This document shows positions 1 to 6,627 of a stretch of DNA of 6,839 nucleotides, one piece after another. Source of the DNA: a bacterium (GTDB lineage: Bacteria > JAMCPX01); NCBI GenBank assembly GCA_021800575.1, contig JAJYYW010000077.1:1-6839 (forward strand), read 5' to 3'. The notes under the pieces were generated by a model. It searched no databases. It was given only the letters and a program-made list of their open reading frames with translations, and had not been told where the DNA came from. The translations under genes and the position numbers were made by a program. The stretch's first letter is position 1. Every line of letters begins with the position of its first letter.

Positions 1-1214
1 GAAGGGTCTATTGCTATGGCATATGGTGGTGTGCTGACGGAATAAGTATTCATAACACCGGTGGTGTTCACTTCGCTGACGGTGCTGCTGCCGGAATTGG
101 CAACCCATGCATTACCCGATCCGTCCATGGCTATACCAACAGGATCCGTATAGCTTCCGAGACTGACCGTGGTAATCCAATTCCCTGTCGTGGAACTGAA
201 CACGGAGACCGTACTGTCGATCTCATTGGTCACCCAGACCTGGCCCGATGCATCGATCGCTATCCCTTCAGGAGCATTCCCGACGGTTACTGTGCTCATG
301 AGATTACCGCTCACATCCAATTCAGTTACGTCATTGCTCGCAGAATTTACGATCCAGATATTTCCGGATACGTCGATTGCCATACCAATGGGTGTACTAC
401 CGACCAGGTACGACCCCTGTTGCGTTCCATGGGCATTCAACTTCAGTACATAGTTCGCCGTCGGCAGAACACCGTCTGAAATCCATGCATTGCCGGACGC
501 ATCGATTGCCACTCCAACGGGATTTGTTCCCGCGGGGTATGATGATTCCATCAAACCGGTGAACACGTTCGTTGAACTGGATGAAATAATGTTTGTCGAG
601 TCATAAACAATAACCGTAACCAGTGCTGAACTATTCGAAACCAACGGCGCCCTGATGGTCGCAGTACTGCCGGTACCCGTTATGGTCCAGCCCAGTGTTG
701 TGGACGTTATGGACCACGCAGAGGTGAAATTGACGGCGCTTTGATTCGATGATGCTACGGTTACGATTGCTGTTGCCGTCTGGTTGTTGCCACCCAACGG
801 CAGATTCATCGGATTCGGTGACACATAAATACTGCTTATGTAAGAACCGGGGCTACCATTTACCCCTGTTGTTGCAACATTGATTGTCCCGCTGACACTA
901 TTGCCGTTGCCGTCACTTACCGTCACGGTAACTTCTCCTCCTGCGTTGGACGCTGGCGGGGCGACCACGGTCGCGGTTGTTCCGTATCCGGTTACCGTCC
1001 AACCCTGTGATGCTGTCCATAGACAGTGGAGCTGATCACCATCCTGGTCAGACACCCCGACTGCTGCGGTCATCGCACCGTTCGGAGACACCGGATTCGG
1101 TGATATTGATAATCCGGTAATGACCGGCATCGTTGTGCCGTTCGGCCTCCCGCATCCTGAGAACACCAGGGCAATGCTTATCAGAGCAAAGAACGATAGA
1201 GTAAATTTATTCAT
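1..1214 (-). CDS. Lipoprotein with two Ig-like domains and an NHL/Vgb-type beta-propeller (3' end cut by window)
   Basis: Reading the minus strand from ATG at 1214 gives 404 codons with no stop, so the C-terminus lies beyond the left edge. The N-terminus MNKFTLSFFALISIALVFSGC is a lipoprotein signal peptide with Cys21 as the acylation site (-4 to +1 VFSGC), which implies membrane anchoring in the envelope. Residues about 29-115 and 125-217 are two similar all-beta, Ig/PKD-like units. Each begins with an SPNP motif and carries GW(T)(V/I)TG.G..AT(V/I).AP later. From about 223 there are propeller-type repeats of 40-43 residues with the core P.G(I/V)AID.SGN.W(V/I).N, at about 231, 274, 314, 357 and 396. 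This resembles the virginiamycin B lyase-like/NHL/SMP-30 propeller superfamily, often binding or structural rather than enzymatic. A Shine-Dalgarno AAGGAG lies 8 nt before the ATG, and the barrel gene ends 26 nt upstream, so the two are probably cotranscribed. Function is unknown: surface adhesion or scaffold is plausible, and lyase activity is not supported. Confidence 0.85.
   Translation of the reverse strand, partial: MNKFTLSFFALISIALVFSGCGRPNGTTMPVITGLSISPNPVSPNGAMTAAVGVSDQDGDQLHCLWTASQGWTVTGYGTTATVVAPPASNAGGEVTVTVSDGNGNSVSGTINVATTGVNGSPGSYISSIYVSPNPMNLPLGGNNQTATAIVTVASSNQSAVNFTSAWSITSTTLGWTITGTGSTATIRAPLVSNSSALVTVIVYDSTNIISSSSTNVFTGLMESSYPAGTNPVGVAIDASGNAWISDGVLPTANYVLKLNAHGTQQGSYLVGSTPIGMAIDVSGNIWIVNSASNDVTELDVSGNLMSTVTVGNAPEGIAIDASGQVWVTNEIDSTVSVFSSTTGNWITTVSLGSYTDPVGIAMDGSGNAWVANSGSSTVSEVNTTGVMNTYSVSTPPYAIAIDP
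105..524 (-). repeat. Tandem propeller-blade repeats within the lipoprotein gene
   Basis: Four clear copies, and the start of a fifth nearer the edge, encode the pattern P.G.A(I/M)D.SG..W. Copies begin near 524, 395, 275 and 146 on the minus strand, with periods of about 120-129 nt (40-43 codons). The codons differ between copies at many third positions, so this is an old protein repeat kept by selection on the fold. More blades are expected left of the window because a closed propeller usually needs five to eight. Confidence 0.75.
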
Positions 1215-1240
1215 TATCAAATCTCCTTTATCTCGGTCAT

Positions 1241-2926
1241 CTATTGAATCGTATATTGTATTGTCACCCGCCGGTTGATGGCACGGGCACCCTGGGATAT
1301 ATTCGGTTCAACAGGGTTTGCTTCACCATAGCCTTTCGCCTTCAAACGATCGCTCGCTATGCCGTGTTGGATAAGGTAGTTCATGACAGATGTTGCCCGT
1401 TCTTGCGAGAGGTTCTGATTCAACGCTGCGGAGCCCGAATTGTCCGTATTTCCCTGGATCAGAATATGAATGGAAGGATTGTCCTTCAGCAACCGGACAA
1501 GCTCATCCAATGCAGGATAAAAAACCGGCGATACCCGGGAACTTCCTACGGGAAAATGAATGGATTGCGCGGTTATGGTCATCGTGTGCATGACCTGTGC
1601 AAGTGCTTTCATTTGCTTGTTGCGGGTGGATGCCGGAAGTGTCTCATTCCTGATGAGCATGAAGTTTGCCGTTGTTTTTCCATGAGTCGCGACATCCACG
1701 ATGATCGTTTCACCGGAAAAACCCTGTGCAACGGCCGTAATCCGGTGATTGCCTTCCGGAACATGGATTAAATATACACCGGTTGAGGGATTGGTACCAA
1801 CAAGCGACGGCGTTGCATTGCTGATGGTAATGACTGCGGCAAGCGGCATACCTGTGGTACTCGTCACAGTCCCTGTCATCTCGCCCATCTGTTCGTGCTG
1901 TACCGGTGCGGATGGCATGGCAGGAAGAAACGTGTAGCTTGCTCCCAAAAGGAGCGTCCATAGCGGTACTCCCCTGACCTGTTTAGTCTGCCCAACGAAA
2001 CCGATGACCGGTAGCGTCTCGGTTTTTGTAAGACCAAGTTCGACGCCAAGGTCGATGGCGAGCTGTTTATACGGGGTAAAACGTACGCCCGGGACAATAA
2101 ACTGTGGTGACTGATCATAATGGAGTGACGGTCTTGAACTGCTGACAAACTGGTTTGTATAATACTGAAGGAAGGGCGTTACGTAGGTAAAGGGAACATG
2201 CAGTCCAACGGCACCGAGCACCTGGTTGCTGTGATAAACATCCAGTGCATACTCTATCTCGTTATTCGGTAACCCGGAAGCGTACAGATCTGCAACCGTG
2301 GCATAGGGTCCGATGGTGTAGTCCGGTCCCGACAATAAATATCTCGAGTTGTCCCAGGTATATCCGATATTGATATCCAGAACGAAGGGCATTTCCGGTA
2401 TCCAATCAAACCTTCTGGTTCCCAGGAGCCGTACTCCGAAATTCGTCGCATTCGCCTGATAACCAAAAGACGCGGTTCTTGTGTTCAGTTGAAAAAATGC
2501 GTCAACACCAAGAATAATGTTATACGGTATATGCCAATCCATCTTCAAGCCGCCGGTCAAGTCGCCGAAGACCTGATACAGATTATGCCTGCCTGCAGAA
2601 TTGTTTGTTATCGTTTGGGATGAATTCGATTCGTTCAGAAACACCTCGAGCCATTCCGTAGCACCATAGGTCAGATGTACGTTTCCATCAAACCGCTGGT
2701 TGATATCTCCTGACGTATTGAGAAGATCATTGGAATAAAAATATAACCCGCTTATACCCACCATGCATGCATGCACTGGAATGCTCTCTGCAGAGACGAC
2801 TGTTGCAATACCCAGTTCGCCGTCCACTGCAGAACCGTACACCGTAGCTGCCTGCGCACGAAGAGGAACACACGCTATCACCATCCCCACCGCCAGAATC
2901 ACCAGTTTCTTCATCACCGTCACCAT
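1241..2926 (-). CDS. Outer-membrane beta-barrel protein with carboxypeptidase-regulatory-like linker and OmpA C-terminal domain
   Basis: The 561-residue product starts with a Sec signal peptide (KK, hydrophobic core, AQA|A cleavage after residue 26). Residues about 27-335 form an amphipathic, aromatic-rich series of roughly 12 or more beta strands ending in LWTLLLGASYTF, a typical outer-membrane barrel. Residues about 347-424 (GTVTSTTGMPLAAVITI to ANFML) look like a CarboxypepD_reg/PEGA-type beta-sandwich. Residues about 450-558 are an OmpA_C peptidoglycan-binding domain: IHFPVGSSRV, GNTDNSG with Asp495, LSQERA with Arg510, a KGYGE motif and a terminal INRRV. Asp495 and Arg510 match the pair that grips diaminopimelate in OmpA-like domains. 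The protein probably tethers the outer membrane to the cell wall; whether it is a pore is unknown. The ATG at 2926 has AAAGGA only 4 nt upstream; the ATG at 2914 is an alternative and leaves the signal peptide intact. VIAC at 16-19 resembles a lipobox, but the hydrophobic core continues past it, so signal peptidase I cleavage is favoured. Confidence 0.9.
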   Translation of the reverse strand: MVTVMKKLVILAVGMVIACVPLRAQAATVYGSAVDGELGIATVVSAESIPVHACMVGISGLYFYSNDLLNTSGDINQRFDGNVHLTYGATEWLEVFLNESNSSQTITNNSAGRHNLYQVFGDLTGGLKMDWHIPYNIILGVDAFFQLNTRTASFGYQANATNFGVRLLGTRRFDWIPEMPFVLDINIGYTWDNSRYLLSGPDYTIGPYATVADLYASGLPNNEIEYALDVYHSNQVLGAVGLHVPFTYVTPFLQYYTNQFVSSSRPSLHYDQSPQFIVPGVRFTPYKQLAIDLGVELGLTKTETLPVIGFVGQTKQVRGVPLWTLLLGASYTFLPAMPSAPVQHEQMGEMTGTVTSTTGMPLAAVITISNATPSLVGTNPSTGVYLIHVPEGNHRITAVAQGFSGETIIVDVATHGKTTANFMLIRNETLPASTRNKQMKALAQVMHTMTITAQSIHFPVGSSRVSPVFYPALDELVRLLKDNPSIHILIQGNTDNSGSAALNQNLSQERATSVMNYLIQHGIASDRLKAKGYGEANPVEPNISQGARAINRRVTIQYTIQ

Positions 2927-2967
2927 CGATTCCTTTCATCATTTTTATAAAAAAATGTATGCTCGGA

Positions 2968-2995
2968 ATAATAACCATAAGATCTACTATGTCAA
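2968..2995 (-). promoter_or_regulatory. Sigma70-type promoter for the barrel/lipoprotein operon
   Basis: On the minus strand, TTGACA (2995-2990, perfect -35) is followed after 16 nt by TATTAT (2973-2968, five of six -10 bases). Transcription would start near 2961, giving a leader of about 35 nt with the AAAGGA ribosome site at 2936-2931 before the ATG at 2926. The match and position are good, but one promoter-like match in an AT-rich region is not proof. Confidence 0.6.
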
Positions 2996-3068
2996 TACAA
3001 TCGATGACGTATGGCGTGAACAATAGCAGACAAAGCGATGCATAATGACGTGAATGTTCTTATTGCAT

Positions 3069-3080
3069 TTTACTAGTAAA
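3069..3080. promoter_or_regulatory. 12-bp perfect palindrome, possible operator in the divergent intergenic region
   Basis: TTTACTAGTAAA is identical to its reverse complement. It lies 41 bp before the aminotransferase ATG and about 108 bp upstream of the predicted start of the opposing operon. It sits between a weak -35-like TTGCAT (3063-3068) and a weak -10-like TATTGT (3087-3092) on the plus strand, where a bound dimeric repressor could block transcription. The rest of the 195-nt gap is AT-rich, with ATGACGT twice (3004 and 3045). No regulator is encoded in the window. Confidence 0.3.
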
Positions 3081-3110
3081 TCGTTTTATTGTATTTTCTT
3101 ATCATATCCG

Positions 3111-3116
3111 AGGAGG
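3111..3116 (+). promoter_or_regulatory. Ribosome binding site fixing the aminotransferase start
   Basis: AGGAGG lies 5 nt before the ATG at 3122. It decides the start against an in-frame TTG at 3089, which would add 11 residues not expected in the family and has no comparable site. Confidence 0.85.
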
Positions 3117-3121
3117 CAGGA

Positions 3122-4537
3122 ATGGAATATCAGGAAATTATAGACAGGCTGAAGCACATCGTCGAAACACCGACACACCCCATACCCGAGGAGACACTGT
3201 CGAAAGTGCGGGAACGGTACTATGCACAGCATGCAAAGTCTGCTGCTGTATACGAAAAAGCAAAGGAAGTAATACCCGGAGGCGTGGAACACAACTTGAG
3301 CCTTGAAAAGCCCTTCCCTATTACCATGGACCGGGCAAAAGGGTATAAAATGTGGGACATAGACGGTAATGAATACGTCGACTATCTTATGTCCGGTGCA
3401 CCGATCATCCTCGGACACCACTATGATCAGCTCGACAGCAAGATCATCGATATTATCCGGGAGAAAGGACCTTCCACCGGGTGTACCTCGGAGTTCGAGA
3501 TATTGGCTGCCCAGGAGATCGTGAAACATGTTCCTAACGTCGAGATGGTACGGTTTCTTCAGTCCGGAACGGAAAGTGTGATGGCGGCGCTCCGTATCGC
3601 GCGTATCTATACCCAGAAAGATAAGATCATTAAGATCGGCGGCAGCTACCACGGGTGGAGCGACCAGGTTGTCTACTCCCTCCATGTACCCGGTGCCGGG
3701 CAGCTTGAATCTGCAGGTATACCATCGGACTGCTTCAATAACCTTGTGGACGTCTTCCCGAACGATTTCGAGGGTCTAAAAAAAGCGTTCGAGGACAATA
3801 AGGACAAGGGCGGCATCGCTGCGGTCATCGTCGAGCCGGTGGGGGGTGAGTCCGGTACCCATCCCGTACATCCTGACTGGAACAAGACCATCCGCACACT
3901 GTGTGACCAGTACGGGTCGCTGCTGATCTTCGACGAGGTCGTCACGGGATTCAGGCTCGGCCTCGGGGGTGCACAGAAATATTACAACGTGAATGCGGAT
4001 ATCGTCGTGTTCGGCAAGATCATTGCTCACGGCTATCCTGCAGCAGGCGGTATCGGCGGAAGAAAGGACATCATGGGTATATGCTCTGGCGTCGGCAGTA
4101 TAGGCCAGAAAGCATACATCGGCGGAACACTCTCGGCAAACCCCATATCAACGGCAGCATGTTATTACACTATCAAGCTGATGGAAGAAAACGATGCTGT
4201 CAAAAAAGCAACGGACTTTGCCGATAAACTGACAAAAGAAATGAACAACCTTTTCTCGACACGCAAGGACCTTCCCTTCTTTGCATTCAACTTCGGCGCA
4301 ATCATCCATTATGAAACGACTGGCATGCTTGCGGTAAGTCTTCAGCATCCGGACATTTTCAATGAGGTCATGACACGAAGACATATTGCCCAGGATTATC
4401 AAATGGTAATTATCGATCAGGGCATTTTTACGCTTGCAGGCTCCAGAATGTATACGTGCATGCAACATGACAAAGAAGCGATCAATAAGACCATAAAGGC
4501 ATGGGAATACGCACTGTCCCTGATTCCGAAAAGCTGA
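3122..4537 (+). CDS. Class III PLP-dependent aminotransferase, glutamate-1-semialdehyde aminomutase-like
   Basis: The 471-residue product is a fold-type I PLP enzyme of the class III aminotransferase/HemL group. Residues 1-43 form a helical N-terminal extension relative to HemL, whose start (AKEVIPGGV) aligns at about 47-55. Visible active-site elements are SGTES (148-152, phosphate cup), YHG (176-178, ring stacking), DEVVTGFR with Asp271 (pyridine nitrogen), FGK with Lys299 (Schiff base) and GGTLSANP (334-341). True HemL usually has YHGHAD and LPVGAYGG. Here these are YHGWSD and YPAAGGIGG, and the C-terminus reads SRMYTCMQHD rather than the usual HemL ending. I therefore doubt that it makes 5-aminolevulinate and expect transfer of an amino group to another aldehyde or ketone. 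It lies 11 nt before a class II aldolase gene, which suggests a linked two-step pathway. It is presumably cytosolic. Family assignment is secure; the substrate is unknown. Confidence 0.9.
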   Translation: MEYQEIIDRLKHIVETPTHPIPEETLSKVRERYYAQHAKSAAVYEKAKEVIPGGVEHNLSLEKPFPITMDRAKGYKMWDIDGNEYVDYLMSGAPIILGHHYDQLDSKIIDIIREKGPSTGCTSEFEILAAQEIVKHVPNVEMVRFLQSGTESVMAALRIARIYTQKDKIIKIGGSYHGWSDQVVYSLHVPGAGQLESAGIPSDCFNNLVDVFPNDFEGLKKAFEDNKDKGGIAAVIVEPVGGESGTHPVHPDWNKTIRTLCDQYGSLLIFDEVVTGFRLGLGGAQKYYNVNADIVVFGKIIAHGYPAAGGIGGRKDIMGICSGVGSIGQKAYIGGTLSANPISTAACYYTIKLMEENDAVKKATDFADKLTKEMNNLFSTRKDLPFFAFNFGAIIHYETTGMLAVSLQHPDIFNEVMTRRHIAQDYQMVIIDQGIFTLAGSRMYTCMQHDKEAINKTIKAWEYALSLIPKS

Positions 4538-4541
4538 GGAG
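4536..4541 (+). promoter_or_regulatory. Ribosome binding site fixing the aldolase start, overlapping the upstream stop codon
   Basis: GAGGAG overlaps the TGA of the aminotransferase (4535-4537) and stands 7 nt before the ATG at 4549. It favours this start over the in-frame ATG at 4501, which lies inside the upstream gene. The layout suggests translational coupling. Confidence 0.8.
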
Positions 4542-4548
4542 CACGACG

Positions 4549-5232
4549 ATGAGCAAATACGAACAATATAAAAAGGACGTTGTCAAATACGGGCAGATGA
4601 TGCTGACGAAAGGATTTACGGTCGGCACGGGCGGTAATGTTTCCATCCTCGTGGATGGAGAAGACGTCCTCGCCATAACGCCATCGAACCGTGAATATAT
4701 GGAGCTGACCCCTGCGGACATTTGCATCGTTGATTTTGATATGAACATTATCGAAGGCCAGTTTAACCCTTCACGGGAAACCGGGCTGCACATTGCAGTC
4801 TACAAAAACCGGCCTGATGCAAATGCAGTGATTCATTCCCATCCTATCTATTCCAGCATCTTCGCAGTTATCGGCAAGCCCGTCCCTCCAATTTTCGACG
4901 AGGTTACCATAAGTATCGGCAATAGCACGGATGTCATTCCCTATGCGCTGTCCGGTTCCGATGAACTGGTGGATCACGTAAAAACGAAGCTTTCAAACCG
5001 GTGCAATTGTTATGTGCTGCAGAACCACGGGGCGCTGAGTCTCGGTACGACGATAGCAAAGGCATTCAGAAACCTCGAGCTCATGGAAAAGTCGTCGCAA
5101 ATTTATTACCATGCCCTTGCAACCGGTGAACAGCCGTCGGTCCTTCCGCAGGACATGTCTGATATCCTGTTTCAGCTCCTGAAAGCAGAGCAGGACATCG
5201 AGGCAGAGCGGAAAAAGAACAAAACGCCGTAG
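4549..5232 (+). CDS. Class II aldolase/adducin-family protein (FucA/AraD-like, zinc-dependent)
   Basis: This 227-residue protein has the usual length and motif order of the class II aldolase family, which includes L-fuculose-1-phosphate aldolase, L-ribulose-5-phosphate 4-epimerase and methylthioribulose-1-phosphate dehydratase. Seen in order are GTGGN (26-30), ITPSN (43-47), PSRE (74-77), HSH (96-98) and QNHGA (158-162). By manual comparison Glu77, His96, His98 and His160 correspond to the FucA metal ligands (Glu73, His92, His94, His155), so a bound divalent metal, probably zinc, is expected. The region around FucA Tyr113 is instead IFDEV (115-119), and two of the phosphate-site residues differ (Gly28, Arg76). 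Fuculose phosphate should therefore not be assumed. The C-terminus ends in a charged helix rich in Glu and Lys. It follows the aminotransferase by 11 nt. Aldol cleavage, epimerisation, dehydration or decarboxylation of a phosphorylated sugar-like compound are all possible. Confidence 0.88.
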   Translation: MSKYEQYKKDVVKYGQMMLTKGFTVGTGGNVSILVDGEDVLAITPSNREYMELTPADICIVDFDMNIIEGQFNPSRETGLHIAVYKNRPDANAVIHSHPIYSSIFAVIGKPVPPIFDEVTISIGNSTDVIPYALSGSDELVDHVKTKLSNRCNCYVLQNHGALSLGTTIAKAFRNLELMEKSSQIYYHALATGEQPSVLPQDMSDILFQLLKAEQDIEAERKKNKTP

Positions 5233-5313
5233 ACCTTTTTCAAAAAGACACGGATATTAAACGCGACAGTTCTAAGGATTTTATTGTACGTCCGGACACC
5301 TGCTGCGTCGTTT

Positions 5314-5340
5314 ATCTCTGATTTATATATGAGATTTTTT
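5314..5340 (+). terminator. Weak hairpin followed by a T-run, possible terminator of the aminotransferase-aldolase operon
   Basis: ATCTC (5314-5318) and GAGAT (5331-5335) can pair around a 12-nt loop, followed by five T residues on the plus strand. The stem has only five pairs and low GC, so as an intrinsic terminator it is marginal. The convergent gap of 5233-5369 shows no stronger candidate for either direction. Confidence 0.3.
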
Positions 5341-5351
5341 ACCGTACGGTA
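5340..5351. repeat. 12-bp perfect palindrome in the convergent gap
   Basis: TACCGTACGGTA is self-complementary and lies 18 bp downstream of the panD stop and directly after the T-run of the weak hairpin. It has no loop, so it would make a poor RNA hairpin; a protein-binding site or chance are both possible. Confidence 0.4.
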
Positions 5352-5369
5352 GAACAACGCAGGCAGGCG

Positions 5370-5753
5370 CTACACACCAGCCCGGTCCGGTATGTTTTTC
5401 ATCTCCTTGACATGGTTTTTGCTGTCCATGATCAGGATTCTGGGCGCATAGTCTTCCGGTATTTCTTCTTCGGACATATTCACGAAACTCGCTATGATGA
5501 CCACGTCCGATGCCTTGATAAGGTGCGCTGCAGCCCCGTTGATCCCGATGACACCAGAGCCCCGGGGACCTTTGATGGTGTATGTTTCAAGCCTGTTGCC
5601 GTTGGTAACATCCCATATCTTGACTAATTCGAACTCTTTAATATTGGTAAGCTCCATCAGCTCCTCGTCGATGGTTATGCTCCCCTCATAATCCATATCA
5701 GCCTGGGTCACTGTAGCTCTGTGGATCTTTGATTTTAACATTATCCTTTCCAT
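5370..5753 (-). CDS. panD: Aspartate 1-decarboxylase proenzyme
   Basis: PanD converts L-aspartate to beta-alanine, the amine half of pantothenate. The 127-residue protein aligns without gaps to the well-known E. coli enzyme over most of its length: Lys9, the YEGS self-cleavage site with Gly24-Ser25 (Ser25 becomes the pyruvoyl group), WDVTNG (47-52), Arg54, Tyr58 and NGAAAH (72-77). Every residue I know to be needed for processing and catalysis is present. The ATG at 5753 puts Ser25 at its usual number and has GGAGG 4 nt upstream; the ATG at 5741 would shift it by four. It is the last gene of panB-panC-panD, 26 nt after panC, and is cytosolic. Confidence 0.97.
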   Translation of the reverse strand: MERIMLKSKIHRATVTQADMDYEGSITIDEELMELTNIKEFELVKIWDVTNGNRLETYTIKGPRGSGVIGINGAAAHLIKASDVVIIASFVNMSEEEIPEDYAPRILIMDSKNHVKEMKNIPDRAGV

Positions 5754-5779
5754 CGTTCCTCCATCTTTCTTTGAATACG

Positions 5780-6625
5780 TTAATTCTTCTTTAAAGCCAT
5801 GTTATCTATCAGTCGAACACTGCCGGCATACACCGCAGCAACGATACGGGCATTGTCCGCAGCCTCGTCCAAGGGCTTCAGGCTTGCCTCGTCAATCACG
5901 TCGATATAATCCTCCCGCAAGCCTGCCGGCAGAATGCCGTCATGAACGATTTTTATCAATTCTTTACTTTTTACCTCCCCCTTGCGGAAGCTATCCAGTG
6001 CACGGAACAATCCAGCGGACAGGGAGAGCGAACGCCGTCGTTCGTCAGGGCTCAGGTACATGTTTCTCGAGCTCATCGCAAGACCGTCCTGTTCCCGCAC
6101 GATGGGCATGCCTATAATTTCAACCGGTATATTCAGGTCCCTGACCATCTGCCGCAGGATCATGAGCTGTTGAAAATCCTTTTCTCCGAATATGGCTCTG
6201 TGCGGTACTACAATATTGAACAACTTTGCAACAACCGTGGCGACACCGCGGAAATGACCGGGCCTTGTCTTTCCGCATAACACAGCGGAAAGCTCAGAAA
6301 CCTGAACGGACGTTTTAAAGGGGCCGGGATACATCTGTTCGGCATCGGGATAAAAAATAACATCGGTACCGGCATCTTCTGCAAGCCTGCTGTCCCGCGC
6401 AAAGTCTCTCGGATACTTCGCAAGATCTTCCTGCGGACCAAACTGCATCGGGTTCACAAACAGACTCATGACCAGGACATCGGCATGCTTCCTTCCTTCC
6501 CTGAGCAGGCTGATGTGGCCGTCGTGCAGGTAGCCCATGGTCGGCACCAGCGCTATGGTCCGCCCCCCTGCCCTCTGCTCAAGGGAGAATGCCTGCATTT
6601 CCTGTACGGTTTTTATGATCTGCAT
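5780..6625 (-). CDS. panC: Pantothenate synthetase (pantoate--beta-alanine ligase)
   Basis: PanC joins pantoate and beta-alanine with ATP, through pantoyl adenylate, to give pantothenate. The 281-residue protein has the normal length and the nucleotidyltransferase signatures: [10 protein letters not shown] with HDGH at 34-37 (HIGH-like), FVNPMQF (56-62), [10 protein letters not shown] (119-128), GEKDFQQ (147-153) and SSRN (185-188, KMSKS-like). The start at 6625 places the HDGH motif exactly where it falls in E. coli PanC. No strong ribosome site lies close to it: the nearest is GAGGA about 18 nt upstream inside panB. Only 2 nt separate it from the panB stop, so reinitiation or coupling by ribosomes leaving panB is likely. 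Cytosolic; all key residues are present. Confidence 0.97.
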   Translation of the reverse strand: MQIIKTVQEMQAFSLEQRAGGRTIALVPTMGYLHDGHISLLREGRKHADVLVMSLFVNPMQFGPQEDLAKYPRDFARDSRLAEDAGTDVIFYPDAEQMYPGPFKTSVQVSELSAVLCGKTRPGHFRGVATVVAKLFNIVVPHRAIFGEKDFQQLMILRQMVRDLNIPVEIIGMPIVREQDGLAMSSRNMYLSPDERRRSLSLSAGLFRALDSFRKGEVKSKELIKIVHDGILPAGLREDYIDVIDEASLKPLDEAADNARIVAAVYAGSVRLIDNMALKKN

Positions 6626-6627
6626 GC

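Noticed and set aside
169..453. 94-codon plus-strand frame with apparent internal repeats
   Set aside because: The repeats are the reverse strand of the lipoprotein propeller blades, whose frame is open through the whole region and has a signal peptide and ribosome site.
1244..1771. 175-codon open frame on the plus strand opposite the OmpA C-terminal domain
   Set aside because: It lies antisense to the well-supported OmpA_C coding sequence, has an irregular Cys/Arg-rich composition, and shows no family resemblance.
3089..3121. Upstream TTG start extending the aminotransferase by 11 residues
   Set aside because: The ATG at 3122 has AGGAGG at ideal spacing; the extension carries no conserved feature and starts in the AT-rich promoter region.
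3086..3685. 199-codon open frame on the minus strand opposite the aminotransferase
   Set aside because: It is antisense to a gene with intact PLP motifs, has no recognisable domain, and its composition fits a shadow frame.
4501..4548. Upstream ATG start extending the aldolase by 16 residues into the aminotransferase gene
   Set aside because: The ATG at 4549 has GAGGAG 7 nt upstream and gives the normal family length and N-terminus.
5235..5247. CTTTTT-C-AAAAAG inverted repeat just after the aldolase stop
   Set aside because: The stem is almost all A-T pairs with a one-base centre, so it cannot form a stable terminator hairpin.
5290..5297. GTCCGGAC 8-bp palindrome in the convergent gap
   Set aside because: An 8-bp palindrome is expected by chance in a window of this size, and nothing around it suggests function.
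5172..5357. 61-codon minus-strand frame across the convergent gap
   Set aside because: It runs antisense into the aldolase gene, and its sequence has no recognisable family. It lies where low-complexity AT-rich DNA gives chance frames.
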